A DNA stretch of 64,000 nt from JBCBAP01 sp038532435 (lineage in GTDB: Bacteria; Pseudomonadota; Alphaproteobacteria; Rhodobacterales; Rhodobacteraceae). Shown here piece by piece: positions 7,996 through 16,648 of this stretch. The stretch is taken from assembly GCA_038532435.1 (NCBI GenBank), contig JBCBAP010000015.1:1-64000 (forward strand). The letters are read 5' to 3'. The position numbers and the translations under genes are program-made. Below the pieces are notes generated by a model that saw nothing but the letters and a program-made list of their open reading frames with translations, made no database searches and was not told where the DNA came from. The number at the start of each line of letters is the position of its first letter. The stretch's first letter is position 1.

Positions 7996-9633
7996 ATGAA
8001 CATCAAGACCGCATTCGCGCTGACCTTGACAGCCGCGTTCCTGTCCACGACGGCGCCGCTTCTCGCGGAGACGATGCATCCCGTTACGGGAGAGAAACTG
8101 TCCGACAACCAGACGCTGACCTACCGGTTGCTCGATCAGTTTCCGACCCTTGATCCGCAGCTCAATGAGGAGACGTCGGGCTTCCATGTAATCCGCGATC
8201 TGTTCGAGGGACTGCTCAGCCAGGATGAGAACGGAAACCTCATCCCGGGTGTCGCGACGGAGTGGGCTGCGTCCAATGGCAACACGACCTGGACGTTCAC
8301 GCTGCGCGAGGATGCGAAATGGTCGAACGGCGATCCGGTTACCGCGGGTGATTTCGTCTACGGATGGCAGCGTGCCGCGGATCCTGCCACCGCCTCTCCC
8401 TACGCGTGGTATGTGGAACTCACCTCCATGGTGAACGCGGCTGAGATCATCGCGGGCGACATGGATCCCTCGACCCTCGGGGTGAAGGCGCTCGACGACT
8501 ACACACTCGAGGTCAGCCTGACCCAGCCGCTTCCGTACTTCCCGGCGATGACGACCTACGGCACCCTGTTCCCCGCCCACCAGGCGACCATCGAGGAGCA
8601 TGGCTCCGAATGGACCGCGCCGGGCAACATCGTCTCCAACGGCGCCTTCGTGCTTACCGAGCTGAAGCTCAACGAGTTTCACACCCGGGAAAAGAACCCG
8701 ATGTACTGGGATGCGGACAACGTGATCCTGGAAAAGGTGACGGGCCTGATCATCAATGATGCGAACCAGGCGCTGACCCGCTACTTCGCCGGGGAACTCG
8801 ACTATATGGACGACCTGCCCCCGGGCCGCCTGCCCAGCCTGCAGGCCGATTACCCGGATGAGGCCTTCGTCGTTCCGCGCCTCTGCTCCTACTACTACGC
8901 GTTCAACCACACGGACACCGGTCACCCGGCGCTCCAGGACGAGCGGGTGCGCGAGGCGCTGTCCATGTCCATCGACCGGGATGTGATCACCCAGAACGTG
9001 CTGAAGGGCGGTCAGCTTGCCGCCTACAACTTCACCCACGCCGCGACTGCCGGTTTCGAGATGCCGGAGATCGAGTACGGCACATGGTCCCAGGCGGAGC
9101 GTGATGCGAAGGCCAAGGAGCTCATGGCCGATGCGGGTTGGGGCACGGGCGGTGAGCCGCTGAACCTCAAGCTCATCTACAACACGTCCGAAAGCCACAA
9201 GGCGATCGCGACCGTTGTGTCCCAGATGTGGCGGCAGAAGCTCGGCGTGACCACGGAGCTCGCGAACTTCGAATGGAAGACCTACCTCGAAATCCGGGGC
9301 AACCAGGAGTTCGACATCGGCCGGTCCGCCTGGTGCGGAGATTATAACGAGGCATCGACCTTCCTCGACCTCGTGACCACCACCCACGGCGCAAACGACG
9401 GCAAGTACTCCAACGCCCGGGTCGACGAACTGATGGCCGCGTCCAAGACCGCGGAGAACCCGCAGGAGATGTACACGGAAGTGGAGCAGATCCTCGCCGA
9501 TGAGATGGGCATCGCGCCGATCTACCACTACACCCAGTCGTTCATGAAAAAGCCCGACATCAAGGGCTGGCCGCTGAACAACGTGGAAAACAACTGGTAT
9601 TCGAAAAACCACTACCGCGTGGCGTCCGAGTAA
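7996..9633 (+). CDS. Peptide-type ABC transporter substrate-binding protein (OppA-like)
   Basis: A 545-aa cluster C (SBP_bac_5) binding protein. The signal peptide spans residues 1-24 with cleavage after LLA. Family features are the early YRLLDQFPTLDPQLN, LFEGLLS, WTFTLREDAKWSNGDPVTAGDFVYGWQR (in part) and the late SAWCGDYNEASTFLD segment. This pattern is close to OppA/MppA oligopeptide binders. AGGGAGACC precedes the ATG. It heads a five-gene importer operon and starts 165 bp after the GMC gene. Confidence 0.92.
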   Translation: MNIKTAFALTLTAAFLSTTAPLLAETMHPVTGEKLSDNQTLTYRLLDQFPTLDPQLNEETSGFHVIRDLFEGLLSQDENGNLIPGVATEWAASNGNTTWTFTLREDAKWSNGDPVTAGDFVYGWQRAADPATASPYAWYVELTSMVNAAEIIAGDMDPSTLGVKALDDYTLEVSLTQPLPYFPAMTTYGTLFPAHQATIEEHGSEWTAPGNIVSNGAFVLTELKLNEFHTREKNPMYWDADNVILEKVTGLIINDANQALTRYFAGELDYMDDLPPGRLPSLQADYPDEAFVVPRLCSYYYAFNHTDTGHPALQDERVREALSMSIDRDVITQNVLKGGQLAAYNFTHAATAGFEMPEIEYGTWSQAERDAKAKELMADAGWGTGGEPLNLKLIYNTSESHKAIATVVSQMWRQKLGVTTELANFEWKTYLEIRGNQEFDIGRSAWCGDYNEASTFLDLVTTTHGANDGKYSNARVDELMAASKTAENPQEMYTEVEQILADEMGIAPIYHYTQSFMKKPDIKGWPLNNVENNWYSKNHYRVASE

Positions 9634-9644
9634 TCCGGAAAAAA

Positions 9645-9670
9645 GGGGCGGCCCGGCGTCGGGCCGCCCC
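9645..9670 (+). other. Intercistronic hairpin after the oppA-like gene
   Basis: GGGGCGGCCC (9645-9654) and GGGCCGCCCC (9661-9670) form a 10-bp perfect stem with a GGCGTC loop, preceded by an A-run and not followed by a T-run. It probably protects the 3' end of the binding-protein mRNA. Confidence 0.8.
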
Positions 9671-9687
9671 GTGACCCAGACCAGCAC

Positions 9688-10611
9688 ATGATCAATCTCA
9701 TTCTCCGGCGACTGTTCGTCGCGATACCGACGTTGCTGATCCTGATCATCGCAACGTTCCTGCTGATGTACGCGGCCCCCGGGGGGCCGTTCACGACCGA
9801 GCGTCCGTTGCCGCCCGAAGTGCTCGCGAACATCGAGGCGAAGTACGGCCTCGACCAGCCGCTCTACGTGCAGATCACCCGGTACATCACCAACGTGGTG
9901 ACCCAGTTCGATTTTGGCCCGTCCTTCATCTACAAGGATCAGGACGTGAACGACATCATCGCCCAGGGATTCCCGGTAACGCTCACCTACGGTGTGTGGT
10001 CTTTCGTCGTCGCGGTGATCGTCGGGGTCACGCTCGGCGTGGCCGCCGCGGTCTATCACAATTCCTGGCTCGACTACCTGGCCGTCGGCGTGAGCGTCGG
10101 GGCGCAGGTGCTGCCGAACTTCGTCATGGCGCCGATCCTCGTCCTGATCTTTACGCTCTGGCTTGGCTGGTTGCCCGGCGGCGGCTGGCAGGGAGGGTCC
10201 TGGCCCTACGTGATCATGCCCGTGATCGCGCTTTCCACGAGCTTCATGGCCTCCATCGCGCGGATCACCCGTTCATCGATGCTGGAAGTGCTGAATGCCA
10301 ACTTCATCCGCACCGCCCGGGCGAAGGGGCTGCCCATGCGCCGGGTCATCTTCCGCCATGCACTCAAGCCTGCGATGCTGCCGGTGATCTCCTACCTCGG
10401 CCCGACCTTCGTCGGCATGATCACCGGATCGGTGGTGATCGATGTCTATTTCTCCACCGGGGGCATCGGACAGTTCTTCGTCAATTCGGCGCTCAACCGG
10501 GACTATGGCGTGATGATGGGCATCACGATCCTGATGGGCGTGCTGACGGTCCTTCTCAACCTCATGGTCGACATCCTTTACGCGTGGATCGACCCGAAGA
10601 TCAGGTATTGA
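9688..10611 (+). CDS. Peptide ABC transporter permease (OppB-like)
   Basis: A 307-aa inner-membrane permease with about six helices. The N-terminus RRLFVAIPTLLILIIATFLL is typical of OppB/DppB. The EAA loop that contacts the ATPases is visible as TARAKGLPMRRVIFRHALK. A periplasmic segment with YGLDQPLYVQ is conserved in OppB. It lies 54 bp after the binding-protein gene, behind a hairpin. Confidence 0.93.
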   Translation: MINLILRRLFVAIPTLLILIIATFLLMYAAPGGPFTTERPLPPEVLANIEAKYGLDQPLYVQITRYITNVVTQFDFGPSFIYKDQDVNDIIAQGFPVTLTYGVWSFVVAVIVGVTLGVAAAVYHNSWLDYLAVGVSVGAQVLPNFVMAPILVLIFTLWLGWLPGGGWQGGSWPYVIMPVIALSTSFMASIARITRSSMLEVLNANFIRTARAKGLPMRRVIFRHALKPAMLPVISYLGPTFVGMITGSVVIDVYFSTGGIGQFFVNSALNRDYGVMMGITILMGVLTVLLNLMVDILYAWIDPKIRY

Positions 10612-10615
10612 GCCC

Positions 10616-11536
10616 ATGGTTCTGGTCACAGGAAACGCGACGGCCGAAGCCCTGAGGGAGGCGCCGGTCAAGGGGCGCTCACTCTGGCAGGATGCCCGCG
10701 CACGCTTTTTTCGCAATCGCGCGGCGGTCGGCGGCCTCATCGTGCTCGCCCTCGTCTCCCTCTTCGCGATTTTCGGGCAGAGCTTTGCGGCCTGGTCGAA
10801 CGAGGATATCGACTGGGCGCTGCTGGGCAACGTTGAGACACAAGGCATGCCGTCCTTCGCCAACGGCCACTATTTCGGTGTGGATGAGCTGGGGCGGGAT
10901 CTTTACGCCCGGGTCGTGCAGGGCACCCAGGTCTCGTTGATGGTCGGGGTGATCGGCGCGCTCATCGCGGTCTTCTTCGGCACGCTCTACGGCGCTATCG
11001 CGGGCTATGTCGGCGGGCGGGTGGACAGCATCATGATGCGCTTCGTCGATATCCTGATGGCGATCCCCTACATGTTCGTCCTGATCCTGCTGCTCGTGGT
11101 GTTTGGCCGCTCGCTCTTCATGCTTTTTGTGGGCATCGGGCTCTTTTCGTGGATGGACATGTCCCGCATCGCCCGGGGGCAGACGCTCTCGATCAAGAAC
11201 AAGGAGTTCGTGGAGGCGGCCATCGCCACCGGCGTGCCGACCTTCACGATCATCCTGCGCCACATCGTGCCGAACCTGCTGGGCGTCGTGATCGTCTATG
11301 CAACGCTGCTCGTGCCGAACATGATCCTCTATGAGAGCTTCATAAGCTTCCTCGGCCTCGGCGTGCAGGAGCCCAACACCTCCTGGGGTGCGCTCATCAA
11401 TGATGGGGCGAGCCAGATGCAGTACGGCACGCTCTGGCAGATCGGCTTTCCGCTCTTTTTCTTCGTCGTGACGCTCTTCGCCTTCTTCTTCGTCGGCGAC
11501 GGTCTGCGTGACGCGCTCGATCCGAAGGACCGCTGA
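10616..11536 (+). CDS. Peptide ABC transporter permease (OppC-like)
   Basis: A 306-aa partner permease. OppC features are the N-terminal cytoplasmic LWQDARARFFRNRAAVGG, the periplasmic HYFGVDELGRDLYARVVQG segment, and the EAA loop VEAAIATGVPTFTIILRHIVP. The end has SFLGLGVQEPNTSWG, highly typical of OppC/DppC. It begins 4 bp after the preceding gene and is one base short of touching the ATPase gene. Confidence 0.93.
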   Translation: MVLVTGNATAEALREAPVKGRSLWQDARARFFRNRAAVGGLIVLALVSLFAIFGQSFAAWSNEDIDWALLGNVETQGMPSFANGHYFGVDELGRDLYARVVQGTQVSLMVGVIGALIAVFFGTLYGAIAGYVGGRVDSIMMRFVDILMAIPYMFVLILLLVVFGRSLFMLFVGIGLFSWMDMSRIARGQTLSIKNKEFVEAAIATGVPTFTIILRHIVPNLLGVVIVYATLLVPNMILYESFISFLGLGVQEPNTSWGALINDGASQMQYGTLWQIGFPLFFFVVTLFAFFFVGDGLRDALDPKDR

Positions 11537-11537
11537 C

Positions 11538-12506
11538 ATGGCGCTGCTGGATGTGAAGAACCTGACCGTTTCGTTCGCCACCAACGATGGGGAGGTGAAC
11601 GCCGTCAACGGCGTCAACTTCTCCATCGACAGCGGCGAGACGCTGGCCCTCGTCGGGGAGAGCGGTTCGGGCAAGAGCCAGACCGCCTTCGCCATCATGG
11701 GCCTTCTCGCGCGCAACGGGCGCGCGGGAGGGGAGGTGCTGTTCAAAGGGGAGCAGATCATCGGTCTGCCCGAGGCGGAGCTCAACCATGTGCGGGCCGA
11801 GCAGATCGCGATGATCTTTCAGGACCCGATGACGTCCCTGAACCCGTATCTGCGGATTTCCGAGCAGATGATGGAGGTGCTGATCCTGCACAAGGGCATG
11901 AGCCGGGCGGAGGCGAAGGCGGAGGCGGTGCGCATGCTCGATGCCGTTCACATCCCGGATGCGAAGGGCAGGGTGACCAACTACCCCCACGAATTTTCCG
12001 GCGGCATGCGGCAGCGGATCATGATCGCCATGGCGCTCCTTTGCCGGCCCAAGCTCCTCATCGCGGACGAGCCGACAACGGCGCTCGACGTCACGGTGCA
12101 GGCACAGATCCTGAAGCTGTTGGGGGAGATCCAGGATGATTTCGGCACCGCGATCATCCTCATCACCCACGATCTCGGCATCGTTGCGGGAAGCTGCGAG
12201 CGCACGATGGTCATGTATGGCGGGCAGGTGATGGAGGCGGGATCGACGGAGGCAATCTTCGCCCGTCCCGCCCATCCCTACACCGCCGGTCTGATCCGGG
12301 CCGTGCCCCGGCTCGACCTTGACCATGATGAGTTGCCCACCATCGACGGGGAGCCGCCGAACATGCTCGGATTGCCGCCCGGATGTCCCTTCTCCCCCCG
12401 TTGCGCTTTCGCCACCGAACGCTGCGTGAGGGAGCGCCCCGTCGTCGAAAGCGTGGGCAGCGGCCACAGCCGTGCCTGCTTTGCCCCGCTGGAGGAGGTC
12501 GCATGA
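11538..12506 (+). CDS. Peptide ABC transporter ATP-binding protein (OppD-like)
   Basis: A 322-aa ATPase. Walker A is GESGSGKS at residues 40-47, the signature is FSGGMRQR, Walker B is KLLIADEPTTALD, and the H-loop is ITHDLGIVAG. The C-terminal oligopeptide domain carries the cysteine cluster GCPFSPRC plus later cysteines that bind an Fe-S cluster in related proteins. The ATG at 11538 starts the conserved MALLDVKNLTVSF. It overlaps the next ATPase by 4 bp (ATGA). Confidence 0.93.
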   Translation: MALLDVKNLTVSFATNDGEVNAVNGVNFSIDSGETLALVGESGSGKSQTAFAIMGLLARNGRAGGEVLFKGEQIIGLPEAELNHVRAEQIAMIFQDPMTSLNPYLRISEQMMEVLILHKGMSRAEAKAEAVRMLDAVHIPDAKGRVTNYPHEFSGGMRQRIMIAMALLCRPKLLIADEPTTALDVTVQAQILKLLGEIQDDFGTAIILITHDLGIVAGSCERTMVMYGGQVMEAGSTEAIFARPAHPYTAGLIRAVPRLDLDHDELPTIDGEPPNMLGLPPGCPFSPRCAFATERCVRERPVVESVGSGHSRACFAPLEEVA

Positions 12507-13486
12507 GCCAGCCCCTTCTGCGCGTCGAGGATGTGGAGGTTGCGTTCTCCATCCCCAAGCCCAACGCCTTGCCCTGGTCCCGGCCAAATACCCTGCGCGG
12601 CGTCGCGGGTGTCTCGCTCGACCTTGCGGCGGGGGAGACGTTGGGCATCGTCGGGGAGAGTGGATCCGGTAAATCGACGCTGGCCCGCGCCATCATCGGT
12701 ACAGTGCCTGCAACGGCAGGGCAGGTGATCTGGCAGGGGAGCAACCTGCTCGCGCTCAGCCCCGCAGCACGGCGGGCGCACCGCAAGGACGTCCAGATGA
12801 TCTTCCAGGATCCTTTGGCCGCACTCAATCCACGGATGACCGTGGGCGAAATCATCGCGGAGCCCTTGACGACCCACCACCCGGATACGCCGAAGGCGGA
12901 GGTGCGGGAGCGTGTGGCGGACCTGATGTCCCGGGTGGGCCTCCTGCCCAACCTCGTCAACCGATACCCCCACGAATTTTCGGGAGGGCAGTGCCAGCGG
13001 ATCGGGATCGCGCGGGCGCTCATCCTGCGCCCGAAGCTTCTGATTTGTGACGAACCGGTCTCCGCGCTCGACGTGTCGGTTCAGGCGCAGGTGGTGAACC
13101 TGCTCAAGGCGCTGCAGGCGGAGTTCGGCCTTTCCATGATCTTCATTGCCCACGATCTGAGCGTGGTGAAACACATCTCAGACCGTATCGCGGTGATGTA
13201 TCTGGGCCGGATCATGGAGACGGGTACGGCCAGGGAAGTCATCGAGACCCCCCAGCATCCGTACACAAAGGCGTTGATCGGGTCGGTGCCGGTTCCGGAT
13301 CCGGTGGCAGAGCGGGAACGCCCTCACCGAGTGCTCGAAGGGGAACTGCCGAGCCCAATCAATCCACCGTCGGGCTGTGTGTTTCGTACCCGCTGCCCCA
13401 TCGTCCGGGACGAGTGTGCGAAGGCGGAGCCGGGCATCCGATACACGACCGAGAGCCATGCCATGGCCTGTCCCTACGCGGGCTGA
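12503..13486 (+). CDS. Peptide ABC transporter ATP-binding protein (OppF-like)
   Basis: A 327-aa second ATPase. It has Walker A GESGSGKST, signature EFSGGQCQRIGIARAL, Walker B KLLICDEPVSALDVSVQ and H-loop IAHDLSVVKHI. The C-terminal domain has GCVFRTRCPIVRDEC, the same cysteine cluster as in its partner. The ATGA start overlap and the MSQPLLRVEDVEV N-terminus fix the start. It is the last gene of the operon and convergent with the aldo/keto reductase. Confidence 0.93.
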   Translation: MSQPLLRVEDVEVAFSIPKPNALPWSRPNTLRGVAGVSLDLAAGETLGIVGESGSGKSTLARAIIGTVPATAGQVIWQGSNLLALSPAARRAHRKDVQMIFQDPLAALNPRMTVGEIIAEPLTTHHPDTPKAEVRERVADLMSRVGLLPNLVNRYPHEFSGGQCQRIGIARALILRPKLLICDEPVSALDVSVQAQVVNLLKALQAEFGLSMIFIAHDLSVVKHISDRIAVMYLGRIMETGTAREVIETPQHPYTKALIGSVPVPDPVAERERPHRVLEGELPSPINPPSGCVFRTRCPIVRDECAKAEPGIRYTTESHAMACPYAG

Positions 13487-13506
13487 ACAGATGTAAAGTG
13501 GACCCC

Positions 13507-13536
13507 GCCGGACCAGTCCAGTTGGGCCGGTCCGGC
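13507..13536. terminator. Bidirectional hairpin between convergent genes
   Basis: GCCGGACC (13507-13514) pairs with GGTCCGGC (13529-13536) in the 75-bp gap between the oppF-like gene and the convergent aldo/keto reductase. No strong T-run is seen, so its termination strength is uncertain. Confidence 0.5.
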
Positions 13537-13561
13537 AAGGTTGCTTCGGCGCAGTGATGCT

Positions 13562-14614
13562 TCAGGTGCCCAGACGGTGCCAGACGTCGACCTCGGACCA
13601 GTCCTGAACGAACTGGTAGGGATAGGCGGGCAACCCGATCGCGGAGACTTCAGTGAGTTGCGCGAGGTCCGCCTCCTCGAGCATGAGGTCCGCGGCCCCC
13701 ATGTTCTGCTGGAGCTGTTCCACCGTCCGCGCGCCCAGCAACACTGAGGAAACACCGGGCCGCGCGTTCAGCCACGCAAGCGCCACGTGGGCCTGCGGGC
13801 GGCCGTAGCGATCCGCGACCGCCTCCAGCACTTCCAGGATCGCGTAGGTGTGGTTCGTGTTGCGCAGGTCGTAGGCCTCCACACCCCGTGCCGGATCCTC
13901 TCCCAGACGGGTCGCACCCGTCGGGCGTCGGTTGGCGGAGTACTTGCCGGTGAGCCAGCCGCCACCCAGCGGCGACCATGGCGTCAGCGCGATCCCGGCC
14001 TCAAGACAGCAGGGCAGGACCTCAAGCTCCACACCGCGGTCGAGAAGGTTGTACTGCGGCTGCACGGCCACCGGTGAGGGCAGCCCGTGGGCGGAGGCGG
14101 TGGAGATGATCCGCTGAAGCTGCCAGCCGGTGATGTTGGACCAGGCAATGTTGTGGATCTTTCCCACCTGAACTATGTCGCCGAGCGCGCTCAGGGTCTC
14201 GAGCACATCCGTGTGCTTGTCCCAACCATGGATGAAGTAGAGATCGATCGCGTCCGCCTGCAATCGCGCGAGGCTTGCGTCGACGGAGCGGACGATGGCC
14301 CTGCGGGACGCGCCACGGCTGCCCGGCGGAGGGGCAAACCGGCACTTCGTCGCGAGGATGACATCGTCGAAGCCTCCGCGCGCCTGCCCCCAGCGGCCGA
14401 TGATCTCCTCCGACAGACCGGCGGAGTAGACATCTGCAGTGTCGATCAGCGTCCCGCCACGCTCGACAAAGAGGTCGAGCTGGCGATGGGCCTCCGCCTC
14501 CTCCGTTTCGTTGCCGAAAGTCATGGTGCCGAGCCCGAGGCGGGACACGACCGGCCCGTTCGCCCCCAGCGGGGCGACGGGCATGACGGTCTCTTTCTTC
14601 ACGTCTTCCTTCAT
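13562..14614 (-). CDS. Aldo/keto reductase
   Basis: A 350-aa NADPH-dependent oxidoreductase of the AKR superfamily. The catalytic tetrad is visible: Asp58 and Tyr63 in LIDTADVY, Lys in ATKCRF, His in YFIHGWD. The C-terminal cofactor region contains SSVLLGARTVEQLQQN. It reduces aldehydes or ketones; the substrate is unknown. The ATG at 14614 has GGGAG upstream and overlaps the stop of the upstream 83-aa gene (ATGA). Reading further upstream in this frame yields only that gene's shadow. Confidence 0.9.
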   Translation of the reverse strand: MKEDVKKETVMPVAPLGANGPVVSRLGLGTMTFGNETEEAEAHRQLDLFVERGGTLIDTADVYSAGLSEEIIGRWGQARGGFDDVILATKCRFAPPPGSRGASRRAIVRSVDASLARLQADAIDLYFIHGWDKHTDVLETLSALGDIVQVGKIHNIAWSNITGWQLQRIISTASAHGLPSPVAVQPQYNLLDRGVELEVLPCCLEAGIALTPWSPLGGGWLTGKYSANRRPTGATRLGEDPARGVEAYDLRNTNHTYAILEVLEAVADRYGRPQAHVALAWLNARPGVSSVLLGARTVEQLQQNMGAADLMLEEADLAQLTEVSAIGLPAYPYQFVQDWSEVDVWHRLGT

Positions 14615-14862
14615 GGAGTTCTCCCAGTCGCGGCGGTTCGGACCGCCTGTGTTGCGTGTTCCTTGATCCGGTCGATCCGGTCCTGGGGCAGCGGGTCCGC
14701 GTCCGCGCAGGCGATGATGGCGTTGACCACCCGATGAACGAGGCGGCTTCCGGCGCCGCCATGGGCTTCCATGAAGGCGTCTTCCTCGCGCTGGGCCTTG
14801 GTCGGCCTCGCGCCGGGGAAGGGACATCCGGTCGGTCCGCTGGTGTGGTGCGTCTTGAACAT
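14611..14862 (-). CDS. Small protein of unknown function, translationally coupled to the aldo/keto reductase
   Basis: An 83-aa ORF with a perfect AAGGAGG site before its ATG at 14862; its TGA overlaps the aldo/keto reductase ATG (ATGA). It begins MFKTHHTSGPTGCPFPGARP and continues with a charged, probably helical middle (KAQREEDAFMEAHGG, LVHRVVNAIIACADAD). No signal peptide, membrane helix or known domain is recognised. The ribosome site and overlap argue that it is translated. It could be an accessory or regulatory factor of the reductase, but that is only positional inference. Confidence 0.65.
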   Translation of the reverse strand: MFKTHHTSGPTGCPFPGARPTKAQREEDAFMEAHGGAGSRLVHRVVNAIIACADADPLPQDRIDRIKEHATQAVRTAATGRTP

Positions 14863-15075
14863 GTCTGCCTCCTTTCAGGCATCGCCGCCGCGCCGGGACG
14901 GGCGCTGCGAACGATCGACGTCGTGCGTCCTGTTCTTGAAGTCTGCATGCAGAATACCGGAACGATCTGCGTCCCGAAACGAAGCGGATTGAAGGTCTCT
15001 TTTCAGAAATGAAAAGAGGCAGGCCCGGTCTTTTGGGGCCGCTGTTGTGCCTCAATTCGAGGCTACAGTGCGGAA

Positions 15076-15567
15076 ATGGAACGGAGCGAAACAGGTCAGA
15101 CCAATGAGCTTCGCCGCGCCCTGCGGCGGATCTGGACGATGTGGGTCCTCACCGTCGGGTTCGTTGCCGGGATCGCGTTCGCGTTCGTGGCGGTCTGGCC
15201 GCCGCAACAGATGGCCGAGGCGCCTTCCGAATGGTTGCCGATCCAGTACATCGCGGTCGTGCTCATGGCGCTCTACGCCATCGCGTGCTTCCGATATTTC
15301 GTCCTGATGCCCGTGCGCACGCTGATGCGGGATCTGCCGGACTGGCAGACACGGGTGAAGATCGTCGGCGGGATTTGCCGACGCGCGCTTCCACATGGTC
15401 TTGCTGTCGGGATACCAATGGCTGTCTCGGTCGCCTTCGATCTGCCCGACCCGTTCAACTTCCTGCCGTTGCTGGCGGTCGTCTGTGTCTATGTTGGGGT
15501 GAGGCAATGGCGCAGCGGCATCGTTTCAGCCGCCATCGCCGATCTCTCTGCGCTGCGGAGCGCCTGA
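15076..15567 (+). CDS. Small integral membrane protein, unknown function
   Basis: A 163-aa protein with four likely membrane segments: WVLTVGFVAGIAFAFVAVW (about 23-41), YIAVVLMALYAIACF (about 58-72), LAVGIPMAVSVAF (about 108-120) and FLPLLAVVCVYVGV (about 128-141). Short charged loops such as RDLPDWQTRVK lie between. No family is recognised. It stands alone between divergent and convergent neighbours and ends 7 bp before the convergent ugpC stop. Confidence 0.65.
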   Translation: MERSETGQTNELRRALRRIWTMWVLTVGFVAGIAFAFVAVWPPQQMAEAPSEWLPIQYIAVVLMALYAIACFRYFVLMPVRTLMRDLPDWQTRVKIVGGICRRALPHGLAVGIPMAVSVAFDLPDPFNFLPLLAVVCVYVGVRQWRSGIVSAAIADLSALRSA

Positions 15568-15574
15568 TTCCCGG

Positions 15575-16633
15575 TCAGCGCAGCCGTGCCTCGGTCTGCG
15601 CATCAAAGAAGAAGACATCCGCCGGATCGAACTGCATGCCGACCGTCATGCCGGGGCGTACCGCGTCAGCCCCCCGCGCCTCGACGACAATCCGCTCGTC
15701 CGTGGGGGTATGCAGGTAGGCGTAGGAGATGCCGCCGAGATGCTCGATGATGTCGACCTTCGCCGTGTCCGCGTCCGTCAGCTCAAGAATCTGGGGGCGC
15801 AGCCCGACGATGACGTCCGCGCCCGGCGCAGGCAGCGCGACCCCGGTCGGGATCACCTGACCGGCCAGGGCGGTAACCTCGACACCGCCGTCGACGACCT
15901 TGCCGGAGACAAAATTCATCGCCGGGCTGCCGATGAACCCGGCCACGAAACGGTTGTCCGGATCGTTGTAGAGGTGCAGGGGGCTTCCCACCTGCTCGAT
16001 CCGTCCGGCGCGCAGCACGACGATTTTGTCGGCGAGGGTCATCGCCTCGACCTGGTCGTGGGTCACATAGATCATTGTGGCCCCGATCTCCTGGTGCAGC
16101 GAGGCGATCTCGACCCGCATCTCCACCCGCAGTTCGGCGTCGAGGTTCGAGAGCGGCTCGTCGAAAAGGAACACCTTGGGATCGCGGACGATGGCCCGCC
16201 CGATGGCGACCCGCTGTCGCTGCCCGCCGGACAGCGCCTTCGGTTTTCGTTTGAGGTAGTCGTCGAGCTTCAGCACGGCGGAGGCCTGGGACACCTTCTC
16301 CTTGATCTCCGCGGTCGGGTGGCCGTTCATCTTCAGGCCGAAGCCCATGTTCTCTTCCACCGTCATGTGGGGATAGAGCGCGTAGGTCTGGAACACCATG
16401 GCGACCCCGCGTTCCGCCGGATCCTCATGGGTCACGTCGGATTCCGCAATCACGATCTTGCCGTCCGTCGTCTCCTCCAGCCCCGCAATCATCCGCAGGA
16501 GTGTGGACTTGCCACAGCCGGAAGGGCCGACGAAGACGCAGAATTCGCCATCCTCGATTGTCAGGTCGACCCCGTGGATGACCTGCGTTTCACCGTATTT
16601 CTTGATCACATCAGTGAGGACGACGCCCGTCAT
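15575..16633 (-). CDS. ugpC: Sugar ABC transporter ATP-binding protein (UgpC/MsmK type)
   Basis: A 352-aa CUT1-family ATPase. It has Walker A GPSGCGKS at residues 36-43, Q-loop FQTYALYPHM, signature LSGGQRQR, Walker B VFLFDEPLSNLD and H-loop VTHDQ. A C-terminal TOBE/regulatory domain contains VIVGLRPQ. It energises import through the two permeases encoded divergently at 18971-20719, which have no ATPase of their own. It is 15 bp downstream of the IclR gene, in one operon with it. UgpC is a family name; the context says galactosides rather than glycerol phosphate. Confidence 0.92.
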   Translation of the reverse strand: MTGVVLTDVIKKYGETQVIHGVDLTIEDGEFCVFVGPSGCGKSTLLRMIAGLEETTDGKIVIAESDVTHEDPAERGVAMVFQTYALYPHMTVEENMGFGLKMNGHPTAEIKEKVSQASAVLKLDDYLKRKPKALSGGQRQRVAIGRAIVRDPKVFLFDEPLSNLDAELRVEMRVEIASLHQEIGATMIYVTHDQVEAMTLADKIVVLRAGRIEQVGSPLHLYNDPDNRFVAGFIGSPAMNFVSGKVVDGGVEVTALAGQVIPTGVALPAPGADVIVGLRPQILELTDADTAKVDIIEHLGGISYAYLHTPTDERIVVEARGADAVRPGMTVGMQFDPADVFFFDAQTEARLR

Positions 16634-16648
16634 CGGGTTCTCCTTGTT

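Noticed and set aside
7942..10059. 705-codon open frame on the minus strand over the oppA/oppB-like genes
   Set aside because: It is antisense to two clear ABC transporter genes and has the His/Arg/Asp-rich composition of a GC-rich shadow frame.
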